DNA of 55,943 nucleotides from Clostridiales bacterium (GCA_015056145.1 SVGY01000016.1:1-55943); one strand, 5' to 3'; positions 34,768 through 43,630 are shown, counted from the stretch's first letter. The notes: generated by a model from the letters alone, not told the origin. Numbers and translations: made by a program.

Positions 34768-36104
34768 ACCATCAGCAGGAAAAGCAGGAACATGTAAGCT
34801 TCCGGGCCGCCCTGAAGAAGGCTCCCGGCCGTTTATGGAATACCATCAAGCATAACTGGGGCTGGAAACTGCTGGCGCTGTTCCTTGCCATTTGCCTGTG
34901 GACAGGCCTCATCAACCAAGATCCCACACTGACACGGCGCAAGGTTTTCAACAACATCACCCTTTCCGTCACCGGCGAAAGCACCCTGCAGGGCAACGGA
35001 CTCATTGTGCTTTCCGGCCTTGAGGAAGAAAACCTCGTTGTTGACCTGGAAGCCGAAGTGCCCCAGCGTAATTACTCCACCTCCCATTACTCCAACTTCA
35101 CTCCCCGTGTGGATGTGAGCCGCATCACAGGCACCGGCGAGCAGACCCTCCGCATTCAGACCACCTCCTCCACCACCTATGGCACCGTTGAATCCGTTTT
35201 CCCTGAAAGCATCACGGTGATCGTGGATGAATATGTGACCAACTACCGTGTGCCCGTCACCGTTCGCCAGAGCGGCAGCGATCCTGCCGGATTCTACGGC
35301 CCTGCGCCGGAGCTGAACCCCAGTACCGTTGCTATCAGCGGCCCCAAAAGCGTGGTGGATACCATTGCATCCGTAACCGTTGATTACGACCGTTCGTCGC
35401 TTCTGGCCCAGGAGGGCAGGCAGCGTTTTGCGCTTCCAATGCACGTCATCAATACGGATGGCGAGGAAATCCCCCAGAATAATCTCCGCATCAGCAGTGC
35501 AAATATCGTACTCAGAAGCATCACCCTGGATCAGACCCTCTATCCCACCAAGAAGATGGATGTATCCACGCTGATCAACCTGACCGGTCAACCTGCAAAA
35601 GGCTATGAAGTAAAGAGCGTTACCGCCAGCCCCACCTCCCTTATTGCAGCAGGGGATACTGCGGCTCTGGAAACCATCAACACCCTGTTTACTTCTTCCC
35701 CCGTGGATGTCAGCGGCAAGGACGCTTCCTTTGCAGTGGATCTTACTCTGCGCAAACCCGGCACCCTTACTTACCTCAGCACTGATACCGTCAAAGTGGA
35801 AGTGGAGATCGGCCCGGTGATGATCACCCGTACCTTTGACGGGCTCAAGCCGGTTCTGCGCAATGTTCCCGCAGGATGCAATGCCGCCCTTAACCTGAAA
35901 AACGTTTCCGTAACCGTTACTGGCCCGGAAAACACCCTTACCTCCATGAAACCCGCATTTCTCCTGGTATATGCCGACCTGGCCGGCTATCAGGAAGGCG
36001 TCTTTACCCTGCCCCTGACGGTAGAGTTCAATAACACCGACCTGCAATACATCACCTATGTGGTTGAACCCGTCGAGACCGAGGTAACCATTACCGCAAA
36101 ATAA
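34764..36104 (+). CDS. cdaR: YbbR-domain regulator CdaR
   Basis: The 446-residue protein has one N-terminal membrane helix (about 30-50) followed by four YbbR-like beta repeats outside the membrane (for example the segments beginning VPVTVRQSG and VDVSTLINLTGQP-like stretches). CdaR binds CdaA and modulates c-di-AMP production. The ATGA overlap with cdaA shows translational coupling, and AAAGGAG precedes the start. The length is typical for clostridial CdaR. Confidence 0.92.
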   Translation: MNHQQEKQEHVSFRAALKKAPGRLWNTIKHNWGWKLLALFLAICLWTGLINQDPTLTRRKVFNNITLSVTGESTLQGNGLIVLSGLEEENLVVDLEAEVPQRNYSTSHYSNFTPRVDVSRITGTGEQTLRIQTTSSTTYGTVESVFPESITVIVDEYVTNYRVPVTVRQSGSDPAGFYGPAPELNPSTVAISGPKSVVDTIASVTVDYDRSSLLAQEGRQRFALPMHVINTDGEEIPQNNLRISSANIVLRSITLDQTLYPTKKMDVSTLINLTGQPAKGYEVKSVTASPTSLIAAGDTAALETINTLFTSSPVDVSGKDASFAVDLTLRKPGTLTYLSTDTVKVEVEIGPVMITRTFDGLKPVLRNVPAGCNAALNLKNVSVTVTGPENTLTSMKPAFLLVYADLAGYQEGVFTLPLTVEFNNTDLQYITYVVEPVETEVTITAK

Positions 36105-36130
36105 TCCCTCTCAAAGAAAGGAATCGCTGA

Positions 36131-37267
36131 ATGAACGGTTTTGCCAACGCAATCCTCTCGCTGCTGCTGAGCTGGATCCGTGTGATTATCGCCCAGTTCT
36201 GGAAGCTCTTCACCAGCGACACGGGCGAAAAGCTGTTTTCCTTCTTTTCCAAAAATTGGCTGCTTCTTTTAATCATCCTTTGTGCCGCCGGCCTCGTCAT
36301 CGATCTGGTAATCTATTTCCTTCGCTGGAGGCCCGATCAGGTGTGGCGCAGCCGCCGCCTCAAAAAGGAAGAAGAATGGCTTGCAGAAGAGGAAGAAATT
36401 CAGGTTCGTCAGCAGCCTTCTTCCCCCGCAACAGGATTCCAGTGGGAGCAGGATTATGGCTACTACCCTGACGACAACGCCGTGCAGCGTGGCACCAACA
36501 GTGCCGGTTACGCCACCGCTGGTTTCCAGCCTGTGAGAGGAAAGCGGGCCCTGGACGTGGTGGAGCAGCAGGTAGCCCCTTATGTGCAGCCTGCTCCTCA
36601 GACCGCTGTGTACGCTCCCGCTACAAATCAACCTGTTCAGACTGCTGTGTTTTCGCCGGTTGCAAGCCAGCCTTCTCCGGTTACCACTTATCAATCCATT
36701 GTGCCCACGCAACCTACTTCTGCTCCCGAATCCGCTGCAGATTTTGATCCCGTCTTTGACGAAGCTCCCCTTAACTGGAATGACGGCGATACCATTTTTG
36801 CCAAAGCAGTACCCGAGCAGGAAAAAACCATGCCTGCCTCTTACCCCACGCCTCTGGCCCGGTCCGATTCCTATTTTCAGGATATGCAGGCAGGCTATGC
36901 CCCTGCCCTTACGCCCCAGCAGATGTATGCACCGAATGTCCCCGGCCCCGAAGCATCTGCCGGCCCGGTGCATCCCGGCCTTGATGCCGAAAGCCTCCGC
37001 AAGAACATTGGCCTGAGCCCCGCCGGTTCCCTGGCAGACCAGCAGGAGGAAGTGTACAAGATCAACACCAACCCCATGGGAAACGCTCCTGCTCAGGCAC
37101 GTTCCAAAAACCGCCTTTCGGCGCTTGCACGCAAAGCCCTTGATTTTATGGGCACTGACGAGAACGCAGAGCCTTCTATATACGATTTGCAGCCCACGGT
37201 GGATATGAACAATGCTTTCCACGAACCGGTGTATCCCCAGCCCCGGCTGAACAGAGAGGATGACTGA
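36131..37267 (+). CDS. Membrane-anchored protein with long Pro/Gln-rich tail
   Basis: I do not recognise a named family. The 378-residue protein has an amphipathic/hydrophobic start, one clear membrane helix (about 42-64, NWLLLLIILCAAGLVIDLVIYF), then RRLKKEEEWLAEEEE and a disordered region of about 280 residues rich in P, Q, A, T and Y. The tail looks cytoplasmic if the positive-inside rule holds (basic RWRPDQVWRSRRLKK right after the helix). AAAGGA lies eight bases before the ATG. It sits 26 bases after cdaR, in the place often held by glmM, so a role as scaffold or c-di-AMP-linked envelope factor is possible but unproven. Confidence 0.75.
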   Translation: MNGFANAILSLLLSWIRVIIAQFWKLFTSDTGEKLFSFFSKNWLLLLIILCAAGLVIDLVIYFLRWRPDQVWRSRRLKKEEEWLAEEEEIQVRQQPSSPATGFQWEQDYGYYPDDNAVQRGTNSAGYATAGFQPVRGKRALDVVEQQVAPYVQPAPQTAVYAPATNQPVQTAVFSPVASQPSPVTTYQSIVPTQPTSAPESAADFDPVFDEAPLNWNDGDTIFAKAVPEQEKTMPASYPTPLARSDSYFQDMQAGYAPALTPQQMYAPNVPGPEASAGPVHPGLDAESLRKNIGLSPAGSLADQQEEVYKINTNPMGNAPAQARSKNRLSALARKALDFMGTDENAEPSIYDLQPTVDMNNAFHEPVYPQPRLNREDD

Positions 37268-37968
37268 CCATCGAACTTCAGAACAAACGCTATACTGTAA
37301 TGGTTGGCAATTATGGCAGCGGTAAAACGGAGCTTTCCATCGCACTTGCAAGGAAAATGCGAAAAAGCGTTTCCGGCCGTGTAGCCCTTGTGGATTTGGA
37401 TATCGTAAACCCCTATTTCCGCAGTGCGGAGCAGAAACAGCTTCTTGAGCAAGAGGGTATTGAAGTTTTCATGCCCTCTTTTGCCATGTCCACGGTGGAT
37501 ATTCCCGCCCTTCCCGCCCAGATTTACGGCGTATTCCAGCAGGACTTTGAACGGGTCATTTTCGATGTTGGCGGCGATGATACCGGCGCAACAGCCCTTG
37601 GCCCCTATGCGCCCCATTTTGCCCGGGTCAGGGAACAAACCCAGGTGCTGTATGTGGTAAACGCTTTCCGCCCTTTTTCGGACAGTGCGGATAAAATTGA
37701 AGACCTGTACCGGCTCATCGGAGAAAAATCCCGCCTGATTCCTGACGGCTTCATCAATAATGGCAATCTGCAGGAGCACACCGTAGCCGCTGACCTGGTG
37801 GAAGCGCATCAGGTTGTGGATGAAGCCTCCCGCCGGCTTGCCGTTCCCATTGTCGCCGTCAGCGGCAAGCCTTCGCTGAAGGAGGAGCTTCCCAGGGACA
37901 TGCAAGCGATTTTCTTCCCCTTTGACCCTGTTATGAAGCCGGAATGGCTGGTGAATATCGATGAATGA
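37264..37968 (+). CDS. P-loop NTPase of unknown role, non-ATG start
   Basis: The protein of about 230 residues has a Walker A motif GNYGSGKTEL and a MinD/ParA-like segment VALVDLDIVNPYFRSAEQ, then VIFDVGGDDTGATALGPY. It resembles small clostridial nucleotide-binding proteins of the SIMIBI type with no assigned function. The first ATG (37300) would cut off the strand before the P-loop. The open frame continues upstream to the in-frame stop at 37261, encoding LTIELQNKRYTV. A CTG (37264) or an ATC (37270, nine bases after AGAGAGGA) may be used, so the exact start is unresolved. It overlaps rsmF by eight bases. Confidence 0.75.
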   Translation: MTIELQNKRYTVMVGNYGSGKTELSIALARKMRKSVSGRVALVDLDIVNPYFRSAEQKQLLEQEGIEVFMPSFAMSTVDIPALPAQIYGVFQQDFERVIFDVGGDDTGATALGPYAPHFARVREQTQVLYVVNAFRPFSDSADKIEDLYRLIGEKSRLIPDGFINNGNLQEHTVAADLVEAHQVVDEASRRLAVPIVAVSGKPSLKEELPRDMQAIFFPFDPVMKPEWLVNIDE

Positions 37969-39316
37969 CAATCCGCATTTCCCCTTGCCCCCAGCCTTTG
38001 TACAACGTATGGAAATGCAGCTGGGGCAGGATGCACCGGCATATTTTGCCGCCCTTGAGGAACCTTATTTCCGGGGTCTCAGGCTTAATCCACGGAAAAC
38101 GCTTTCTGAACCCGGTATCATCGATGGTATTGGCGAGGTTATCCCCTGGAATGCCGTCTCCGGACGGTATCTTTCCCGTGAGAGCACAGCCGGCCTCTCC
38201 CCTTTGCACGAAGCCGGCGCCTACTACATTCAGGAACCCAGCGCCATGGCCCCGGTTTCCGTCCTCAGTCCAAAACCCGGGGAAAGGATTCTCGACCTTT
38301 GTGCGGCCCCCGGGGGCAAGAGCATCCAAATCGCCGATGCGATTCAAAACGAGGGACTCCTGGTTTGCAATGAGCCGGTTCCCAGCCGGGCGAAAATCCT
38401 CAGCAGAAACATCGAGCGCATGGGCGTTATCAATGCGCTGGTCGTTTCTGCGGATCCGGATCAGCTGAAGGATGTCTGGACGGGCTTGTTCGACGCCATT
38501 CTGGTGGATGCACCCTGCAGCGGCGAGGGCATGTTCCGCCGTCATCCGGAAACCCGGGAACAGTGGAATGAGCAGAGCCCCGAAGGCTGCGCCACCCGCC
38601 AGAAACGTATTCTGGATGCCGCATGGCAAATGCTCAGTCCCGGCGGGCGGCTGTGCTACAGCACCTGCACCCTGAACACAGTGGAAAACGAAGCCGTGGT
38701 TCGGTATATGCTGGAAAACCATGCCGATGCAGTATCCGTTCCCTTTTCACTTTCCCTGGAAGAAGGCAAAACTCTTGAAGCTTGTGACGGCATGCTTCAC
38801 CTTTATCCCCACCAGCTGAAGGGCGAAGGTCACTTTGTGGCGCTCCTGAAAAAACAGGGCGAGAGCGAAAGACCCGACTTTGACGCAGCCGCACGGATGC
38901 TGACCCCGGTCAGAAAGGAACAGCTTGCTGCATATACCGCCTTCTGTGATTCTGTAAAGGCTGATCTGCCCAAGCCCAATGCTCTTTTTGGCGAATGTCT
39001 TCTTTATTGCCCGCCACTGCCTCCGCTGCGCTCCATCAAAGTGCTCAGGGCAGGCTTACAGCTTGGCGCCATGAAGGGCAAGCTGTTTTTTCCCGACCAT
39101 GCCCTGGCCATGGCTCCCATGACCAATTCCGGCTTTCCCTGCTTTGATACGGATGCCGCAGGTGCAGAAGCTTACCTCCGTGGGGAAACGCTTCCCTGCG
39201 CTGATGCACTTTCCGGCTTTATGCTGGTGAGGTATCAGGGGCTTGCACTGGGCTTTGGCAAAGCATCCGGCGGCCAGATTAAAAACCATTATCCCAAAGG
39301 GCTCCGCAGGCCCTGA
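37961..39316 (+). CDS. RsmF/NOL1-type rRNA m5C methyltransferase
   Basis: The 451-residue enzyme has the NOL1/NOP2/Sun core: SAM motif LDLCAAPGGKSIQIA, the catalytic motifs VDAPCSGEGMFRRHPE and CYSTCTLN with the two cysteines used for m5C formation. A C-terminal RsmF_B/PUA-like domain of about 130 residues follows. It probably methylates cytosine in 16S rRNA; the exact position cannot be read from sequence. The start overlaps the P-loop gene (ATGAATGA). Confidence 0.9.
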   Translation: MNDNPHFPLPPAFVQRMEMQLGQDAPAYFAALEEPYFRGLRLNPRKTLSEPGIIDGIGEVIPWNAVSGRYLSRESTAGLSPLHEAGAYYIQEPSAMAPVSVLSPKPGERILDLCAAPGGKSIQIADAIQNEGLLVCNEPVPSRAKILSRNIERMGVINALVVSADPDQLKDVWTGLFDAILVDAPCSGEGMFRRHPETREQWNEQSPEGCATRQKRILDAAWQMLSPGGRLCYSTCTLNTVENEAVVRYMLENHADAVSVPFSLSLEEGKTLEACDGMLHLYPHQLKGEGHFVALLKKQGESERPDFDAAARMLTPVRKEQLAAYTAFCDSVKADLPKPNALFGECLLYCPPLPPLRSIKVLRAGLQLGAMKGKLFFPDHALAMAPMTNSGFPCFDTDAAGAEAYLRGETLPCADALSGFMLVRYQGLALGFGKASGGQIKNHYPKGLRRP

Positions 39317-39329
39317 AAGGAGTAGTACC

Positions 39330-40265
39330 ATGGAAACCATTCATCTCAAAGGCATCTCCCTTCCCGTATCCCGGCTGTGTGCCGGCGGATGCCCTGCCGG
39401 CGAATACGGCTGGGGAAACGTTGACCGCAGTGAAATCCAGGGGGCCATTCTCCGGGCCTACGAGCTGGGTGTGAATTTTTTTGATACCGCCGACACCTAT
39501 GGCCTCGGCCGTTCCGAGGAGAACATGGGCGAAACACTGGCTCCATACCGTGACAAGGTGATCATCGCCAGCAAGTTCGGCGTCCGGGTGGAAAACGGCA
39601 AAACCTTCTATGACAACAGCCCCGCCTATATCGATACCGCTCTTCATGCAAGCCTCCGTCACCTGAAAACCGACTACATCGACCTGTATCAGGTGCATTA
39701 TCTGGACGGCGTAACTCCTACACCATCCATGATGGAAGCCCTGATTCGTCACAAAGAAGCCGGAAAAATCCGTGCCATCGGGCTGAGCAATATCAGCAAG
39801 GAGCGGGTACAGGAGTTCCTTCCTTATAAAGAGCATATCTCTTCCTTCCAGAACCACTACAGCCTTGCCCACAGGGATGTAGAAGAGGATATGCAGTACA
39901 TTGCCGAATTCCTGGATGTTGTCCCCATGACCTGGGGCAGCCTTGGCCAAGGAATCCTTACCGGCAAATATGATGCCTCCGTACATTTTGAAAAAAACGA
40001 TCGCCGCAGCCGCACTATCTACGATAATTTCTATGGCGAAAAGCTGCAGAAGAACCTCGCAATCGTTGAAAAAATGAGGCCCGTTGCAGAAAAGCACGGC
40101 GTTTCCGTAGCCTCTGTTGCCGTTCGCTTCATTCTTGACCACCTGGAAAACAGTGTGGTCATCACCGGTATGAAAACTCCCCGGCAGGCCGAAGGCAACG
40201 CTCAGGCGCTCACCTTCAGGCTGGACAGCGAGGATATCGCCCTGCTGGAGGAGGTTTCCCGCTGA
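39330..40265 (+). CDS. Aldo/keto reductase
   Basis: The 311-residue NADPH-dependent AKR has the catalytic tetrad region GVNFFDTADTYG (Asp, Tyr), IIASKFG (Lys) and LYQVHYLDG (His). A cofactor loop follows near residues 255-290. Its substrate is unknown. ATG 39330 has AAAGGAG seven bases upstream and lies 13 bases after rsmF. It overlaps the ACT-domain gene by one base. Confidence 0.88.
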   Translation: METIHLKGISLPVSRLCAGGCPAGEYGWGNVDRSEIQGAILRAYELGVNFFDTADTYGLGRSEENMGETLAPYRDKVIIASKFGVRVENGKTFYDNSPAYIDTALHASLRHLKTDYIDLYQVHYLDGVTPTPSMMEALIRHKEAGKIRAIGLSNISKERVQEFLPYKEHISSFQNHYSLAHRDVEEDMQYIAEFLDVVPMTWGSLGQGILTGKYDASVHFEKNDRRSRTIYDNFYGEKLQKNLAIVEKMRPVAEKHGVSVASVAVRFILDHLENSVVITGMKTPRQAEGNAQALTFRLDSEDIALLEEVSR

Positions 40266-40633
40266 TGGTTCTGAAGGTACTCCCCCATCGGCTTACGGTA
40301 TGCAAGGTCGCCGACATCTCTGCCATTGATCTTTCCTGCCCGCTGTGCTTTGCAGCAAAAACAGACGAAGAGGTTTCCCTGGTATGCCCTGCCGAGCATG
40401 TTCCTACCGAAACCCTTGAAAGGGAAGATGGCTGGCGTGCCTTCCGCATTGAGGGCGTGCTGGATTTTTCGTTGATCGGCATTTTGGCCCGAATCTCTAG
40501 CGTTCTTGCAGAAAACCAGATTGGCATTTTTGTGGTATCCACTTTCAACACGGACTATATCCTTATAAAGGAAGAGAACCTTTCCAAGGGTCTCAAAGCC
40601 CTCAAAACCGGTGGTTATTCCATCTCGGAATGA
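40265..40633 (+). CDS. ACT/CASTOR-like domain protein
   Basis: The 122-residue protein matches the small ACT_7/CASTOR-type family: a strand-rich N-half, then VLDFSLIGILARISSVLAENQIGIFVVST, a classic ACT segment. These probably bind amino acids as regulators. The ATG shares a base with the AKR stop (TGATG). The 3' end of the coding region forms the 5' arm of the operon terminator. Confidence 0.85.
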   Translation: MVLKVLPHRLTVCKVADISAIDLSCPLCFAAKTDEEVSLVCPAEHVPTETLEREDGWRAFRIEGVLDFSLIGILARISSVLAENQIGIFVVSTFNTDYILIKEENLSKGLKALKTGGYSISE

Positions 40634-40646
40634 CCGCCGGTTTTTT
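40604..40646 (+). terminator. Terminator of the cdaA operon, overlapping the ACT-gene stop
   Basis: CCGGTGGT (40608-40615) pairs with ACCGCCGG (40633-40640) with one G-T pair, plus an inner ATTCC/GGAAT stem, followed by TTTTTT (40641-40646). The stop codon (40631-40633) lies in the hairpin. Confidence 0.85.
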
Positions 40647-40667
40647 CATCACAAACGTTTTCTTTTG

Positions 40668-40696
40668 TTGCATTTGGCATACAGGAATGATATACT
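40668..40696 (+). promoter_or_regulatory. Promoter of the YczE-like gene
   Basis: TTGCAT (40668-40673), 17 bases and TATACT (40691-40696). Confidence 0.7.
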
Positions 40697-40750
40697 GTCT
40701 TAGCTTTGGCAAACATTGCCGGCAAAACAAATGTAAAGTGAGATTTGGCC

Positions 40751-41401
40751 ATGAGTATCAAAGGAAAACGCATTCTGATGTCATTGCTGGGGGTTATTAT
40801 CTGCGCCATCAGCGTAGGCGTATTCAAAATCGCTGCCCTTGGCGTGGATCCCTTCCAAACTTTGATGGCGGGTTTAGACAAACTGATCCCCATTTCCTTC
40901 GGCACCCTGTATGTGATTGTGAATCTGCTTCTGCTCATCTTCAGCGTGCTGGTGGATCGGCACAATATCGGTATCGCCACCTTCATCAACTTGTTCCTGC
41001 TGGGATACATTACCGATTTCACCTTTAACACCCTGCAAAAGCTGATCATTGCTCCCAGTCTGCTGGTTCGCAGCATCTGCCTTGTGGTCGGCATTGTGGT
41101 CATCTGCTTTGGCTCCGCTCTGTATATGACCGCTGATCTGGGCGTTTCCACCTATGACGCAGTCGCTATCGTCATGTCCCGCAAATGGAAGGTTGCCAAG
41201 TTTCAGTACTGCCGCATTTTCACCGATGTTATCTGCGTGATGCTTGGTGTAGCTTTGTTTTTGCTGGCAGGCGGCACCTGGGGAACCGTTCCCACCATCG
41301 CAGGTATCGGCACCATCATTACCGCCTTCTTTATGGGGCCTGTCATTGAATTTTTCAACGTTACCGTTGCAAGGCCCCTGCTGAACAGAAGAAAAGGCTG
41401 A
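40751..41401 (+). CDS. YczE/YitT-like integral membrane protein
   Basis: The 216-residue protein has five to six membrane helices and resembles the YczE/YyaS family: ISVGVFKIAALGVDPFQTL at the start and ADLGVSTYDAVAIV after the second half. The two halves (LGVDPFQT and LGVSTYDA) look like an internal duplication. Function is unknown; relatives may be transporters. ATG 40751 is preceded by GTGAG at eight bases; a TTG two codons earlier is possible. It is a single gene, terminated at repeat copy 2. Confidence 0.8.
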   Translation: MSIKGKRILMSLLGVIICAISVGVFKIAALGVDPFQTLMAGLDKLIPISFGTLYVIVNLLLLIFSVLVDRHNIGIATFINLFLLGYITDFTFNTLQKLIIAPSLLVRSICLVVGIVVICFGSALYMTADLGVSTYDAVAIVMSRKWKVAKFQYCRIFTDVICVMLGVALFLLAGGTWGTVPTIAGIGTIITAFFMGPVIEFFNVTVARPLLNRRKG

Positions 41402-41427
41402 ACCAGCCCCTCTTGCTTCTCCATAAA

Positions 41428-41657
41428 AAAGAACCGTTTCACAAAAGAAACGGTTCTTTTTGGCTGTCAAAAAATGCGCAGGGTGCAGGGGGATCATCCC
41501 CCTGCCGGGTGTGGGCAGAGCCCACATTCCTTGTGCCGCAGCACTTTCAAGAAAGCACAGCGAGCACCGAAGGTGCAAGATTTGCGGCTTTGACTGACAA
41601 GAATGAGGTTTTTCGACAAGCTGAAAGAACCGTTTCACAAAAGAAACGGTTCTTTTT
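41428..41657 (+). repeat. Terminator-associated mobile repeat, copy 2 (162-bp body between duplicated hairpins)
   Basis: A 162-bp body (41462-41623) lies between two identical 34-bp copies of a terminator (41428-41461 and 41624-41657; stem GAACCGTTTC/GAAACGGTTC, 10 bp perfect, with A- and T-tracts). The body is identical to copy 1 and carries stems 41485-41494/41496-41505, 41511-41516/41520-41525, 41533-41536/41541-41544 and 41564-41568/41572-41576. The ends are imperfect inverted repeats (GGCTGTCAAAAA and CTTGTCGAAAAA). The hairpin pair works in both directions between the convergent YczE-like and NhaC-like genes. No coding sequence is supported. Confidence 0.9.
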
Positions 41658-41669
41658 TGCATATTATTC

Positions 41670-43325
41670 TCAGGCTTCCTTGGGCTTGCTGATCAGTTTG
41701 ATCACCACAAGAGTACCGATCATCAGTGCAATGGCGATGGGCAGAGTGATAAGCCAATTCTGTACAAAGCCGGTGATGATATAGGCCACAAAGGACACCG
41801 CAGCCACGGTAATGGCATAGGGCAGCTGGGTGGAAACGTGATTCACATGCTCGCACTGAGCGCCTGCGGAGGACATGATGGTGGTATCGGAAATGGGAGA
41901 GCAATGGTCGCCGCATACAGCGCCGGCCAGGCAGGCGGACATGCCGATGATGGCAAGCTCGCTTCCGGCAGGGAATACACCCAGCACAATGGGGATCAGG
42001 ATACCGAAGGTACCCCAGGAAGTACCGGTCGCAAAAGCGATGGCGCAAGCCACCAGGAAGATGATGGCCGGCAGGAAATTCTGCAGCGTTTGAGCATTGG
42101 CCAGTGCGCCCTTTACAAAGGCGTCGGATTCAAGCAGACCGGTCATATTCTTAAGAGCGGTAGCCATGGTCAGGATCAGGATGGCAGGCACCATGGCAAT
42201 GAAGCCCTTGGGAATGCATTCCATGGCCTCCTTGAAGGTGAGCAGGCGGCGGCATACCAGATAGATGATGGTAAGCACCAGCGCAACAATTGCACCAAGA
42301 GGCAGACCCACGGTAGCATCAGTATTGCCAAAGGCAGCGATGAAGTTGTGATAGGCATCTCCAGCGGTGAAGAAGCCGCCCACATAGATCAGCGTAAGCA
42401 CGGACAGAGCGATCAGCACAACGATGGGCAGCACCAGGTCGATAACCTTGCTCTTTTTGTTTGCGCCAAGTTCTGCTTCCTTATCGGAAACCACTTCTTT
42501 GCCGAAGGTGAACAGATCGCCGTTGGCTGCATTGATTTCATGCTTGCGCATGGGGCCGAAGTCAAACTTCATCAGGGTGATGGCGATGATGAACACCAGC
42601 GTCAGAAGAGAATAGAAGTTATAGGGAATCGCCCTGCAGAACAATGCCAGGGAGGAAACCTCGTTACCGGCAGCATTTACCACATCCTTGGTGTACTCAG
42701 CCACAGCGGCTGCCCAGGAAGAGATGGGAGCGATCATGCAGATAGGTGCGGCGGTGGCATCGATAATGTAGGCCAGCTTGGCACGGCTTACCTTATGGGT
42801 GTCGGTTACAGGGCGCATAACGGAGCCAACGGTGAGGCAGTTGAAGTAGTCATCAATAAAGATGAGCACGCCCAGAATGAAAGTGCAGAAGATGGAGCCG
42901 GTCTTGCTCTTGATATGGGTTTTGGCCCACTGGCCAAAAGCAGCGCTCACACCAGCCTTGTTGATCAAAGCGATCATCACGCCCAGCAGCACCAGGAATA
43001 CAAAGATACCTGCAGTGCCGGCCACAGCTTCAATCAGGCCCTGCTGCACGATGGTATCCACCGTGCCCACAACATTGAAGTTGTTGTAGAACAGTGCGCC
43101 CACCACGATTCCGGCGAACAGGGAGCTGTACACTTCCCGGGTGATCAGTGCCAGAACGATGGCTACCAGCGGGGGCACCAGAGACCAGAAGGTGCCGATG
43201 AATGCGTTGACGGGAGCCTGTGCGGCTTCGGCGGCGGCATCTGCAGGAGCTTCTGCCAGCACGGTTACAACCGCCATCACACAGATGAGAACGATGGTTC
43301 CCAGAAGAAGCAGTTTTTTCTTCAT
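41670..43325 (-). CDS. NhaC-family Na+/H+ antiporter-like carrier, probable lysine transporter
   Basis: The 551-residue carrier has about 12 membrane helices and NhaC-family segments such as FIDDYFNCLTVGSVMRPVTD, APICMIAPISSWAAA and GTSWGTFGILIPI. ATG 43323-43325 has AAAGGAGG seven bases upstream; a start 17 codons earlier lies between the ribosome binding site and the leader terminator and is unlikely. The gene is preceded by a lysine riboswitch and terminator. Several NhaC-type carriers under this riboswitch have been predicted to move lysine, so lysine import is more likely than pure sodium/proton exchange. Confidence 0.9.
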   Translation of the reverse strand: MKKKLLLLGTIVLICVMAVVTVLAEAPADAAAEAAQAPVNAFIGTFWSLVPPLVAIVLALITREVYSSLFAGIVVGALFYNNFNVVGTVDTIVQQGLIEAVAGTAGIFVFLVLLGVMIALINKAGVSAAFGQWAKTHIKSKTGSIFCTFILGVLIFIDDYFNCLTVGSVMRPVTDTHKVSRAKLAYIIDATAAPICMIAPISSWAAAVAEYTKDVVNAAGNEVSSLALFCRAIPYNFYSLLTLVFIIAITLMKFDFGPMRKHEINAANGDLFTFGKEVVSDKEAELGANKKSKVIDLVLPIVVLIALSVLTLIYVGGFFTAGDAYHNFIAAFGNTDATVGLPLGAIVALVLTIIYLVCRRLLTFKEAMECIPKGFIAMVPAILILTMATALKNMTGLLESDAFVKGALANAQTLQNFLPAIIFLVACAIAFATGTSWGTFGILIPIVLGVFPAGSELAIIGMSACLAGAVCGDHCSPISDTTIMSSAGAQCEHVNHVSTQLPYAITVAAVSFVAYIITGFVQNWLITLPIAIALMIGTLVVIKLISKPKEA

Positions 43326-43380
43326 GTTGAGTCCTCCTTTTGTAATTTGGTTCTCCAAACGCTGATTCCTTTTCATTCAT

Positions 43381-43416
43381 ATAAAAAGCAGCGATGCATT
43401 ACGCCATCGCTGCTTC
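43381..43416 (-). terminator. Riboswitch-controlled attenuator terminator
   Basis: On the minus strand an 11-bp stem (AAGCAGCGATG/CATCGCTGCTT, arms 43405-43415 and 43386-43396) is followed by a T-run. It lies between the lysine aptamer and the transporter, as expected for lysine-induced termination. Confidence 0.85.
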
Positions 43417-43437
43417 TACTCTACATGAATATAACAG

Positions 43438-43606
43438 TGAATAGCGCCCCACGGCTTTAGGCCGTGACAGTCAGCGGGATCTTATCCCGTTGCCCAACGA
43501 AGAACCCTTTGCCTGGTTCTTCATTTCGGCAGATTCCCCTTTCGCACGCTTTCACAGCCCGGCAAAGGCTCCAGCGGCTACTGATGTCATCCGCAACCTC
43601 TATTCA
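43438..43606 (-). promoter_or_regulatory. Lysine riboswitch (L box)
   Basis: On the minus strand the conserved L-box blocks occur in order: AGAGGTTGCGG (43591-43601), ATCAGTAGCC, GAAAGGGGAATCTGCCGAA, and near the 3' side CTGACTGTCA. P1 can form between TGAATAG (43600-43606) and CTATTCA (43438-43444), and a small hairpin CGGC/GCCG follows CTGTCA. In this class lysine binding stabilises the aptamer and promotes termination. Confidence 0.95.
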
Positions 43607-43630
43607 TTGAGTTTCCTCAATTACACTGTA

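Noticed and set aside
41428..41657. Group II intron or fragment at a terminator
   Set aside because: No GTGYG 5' end, domain V-like sequence or reverse transcriptase is present, and the whole body is only 162 bp.
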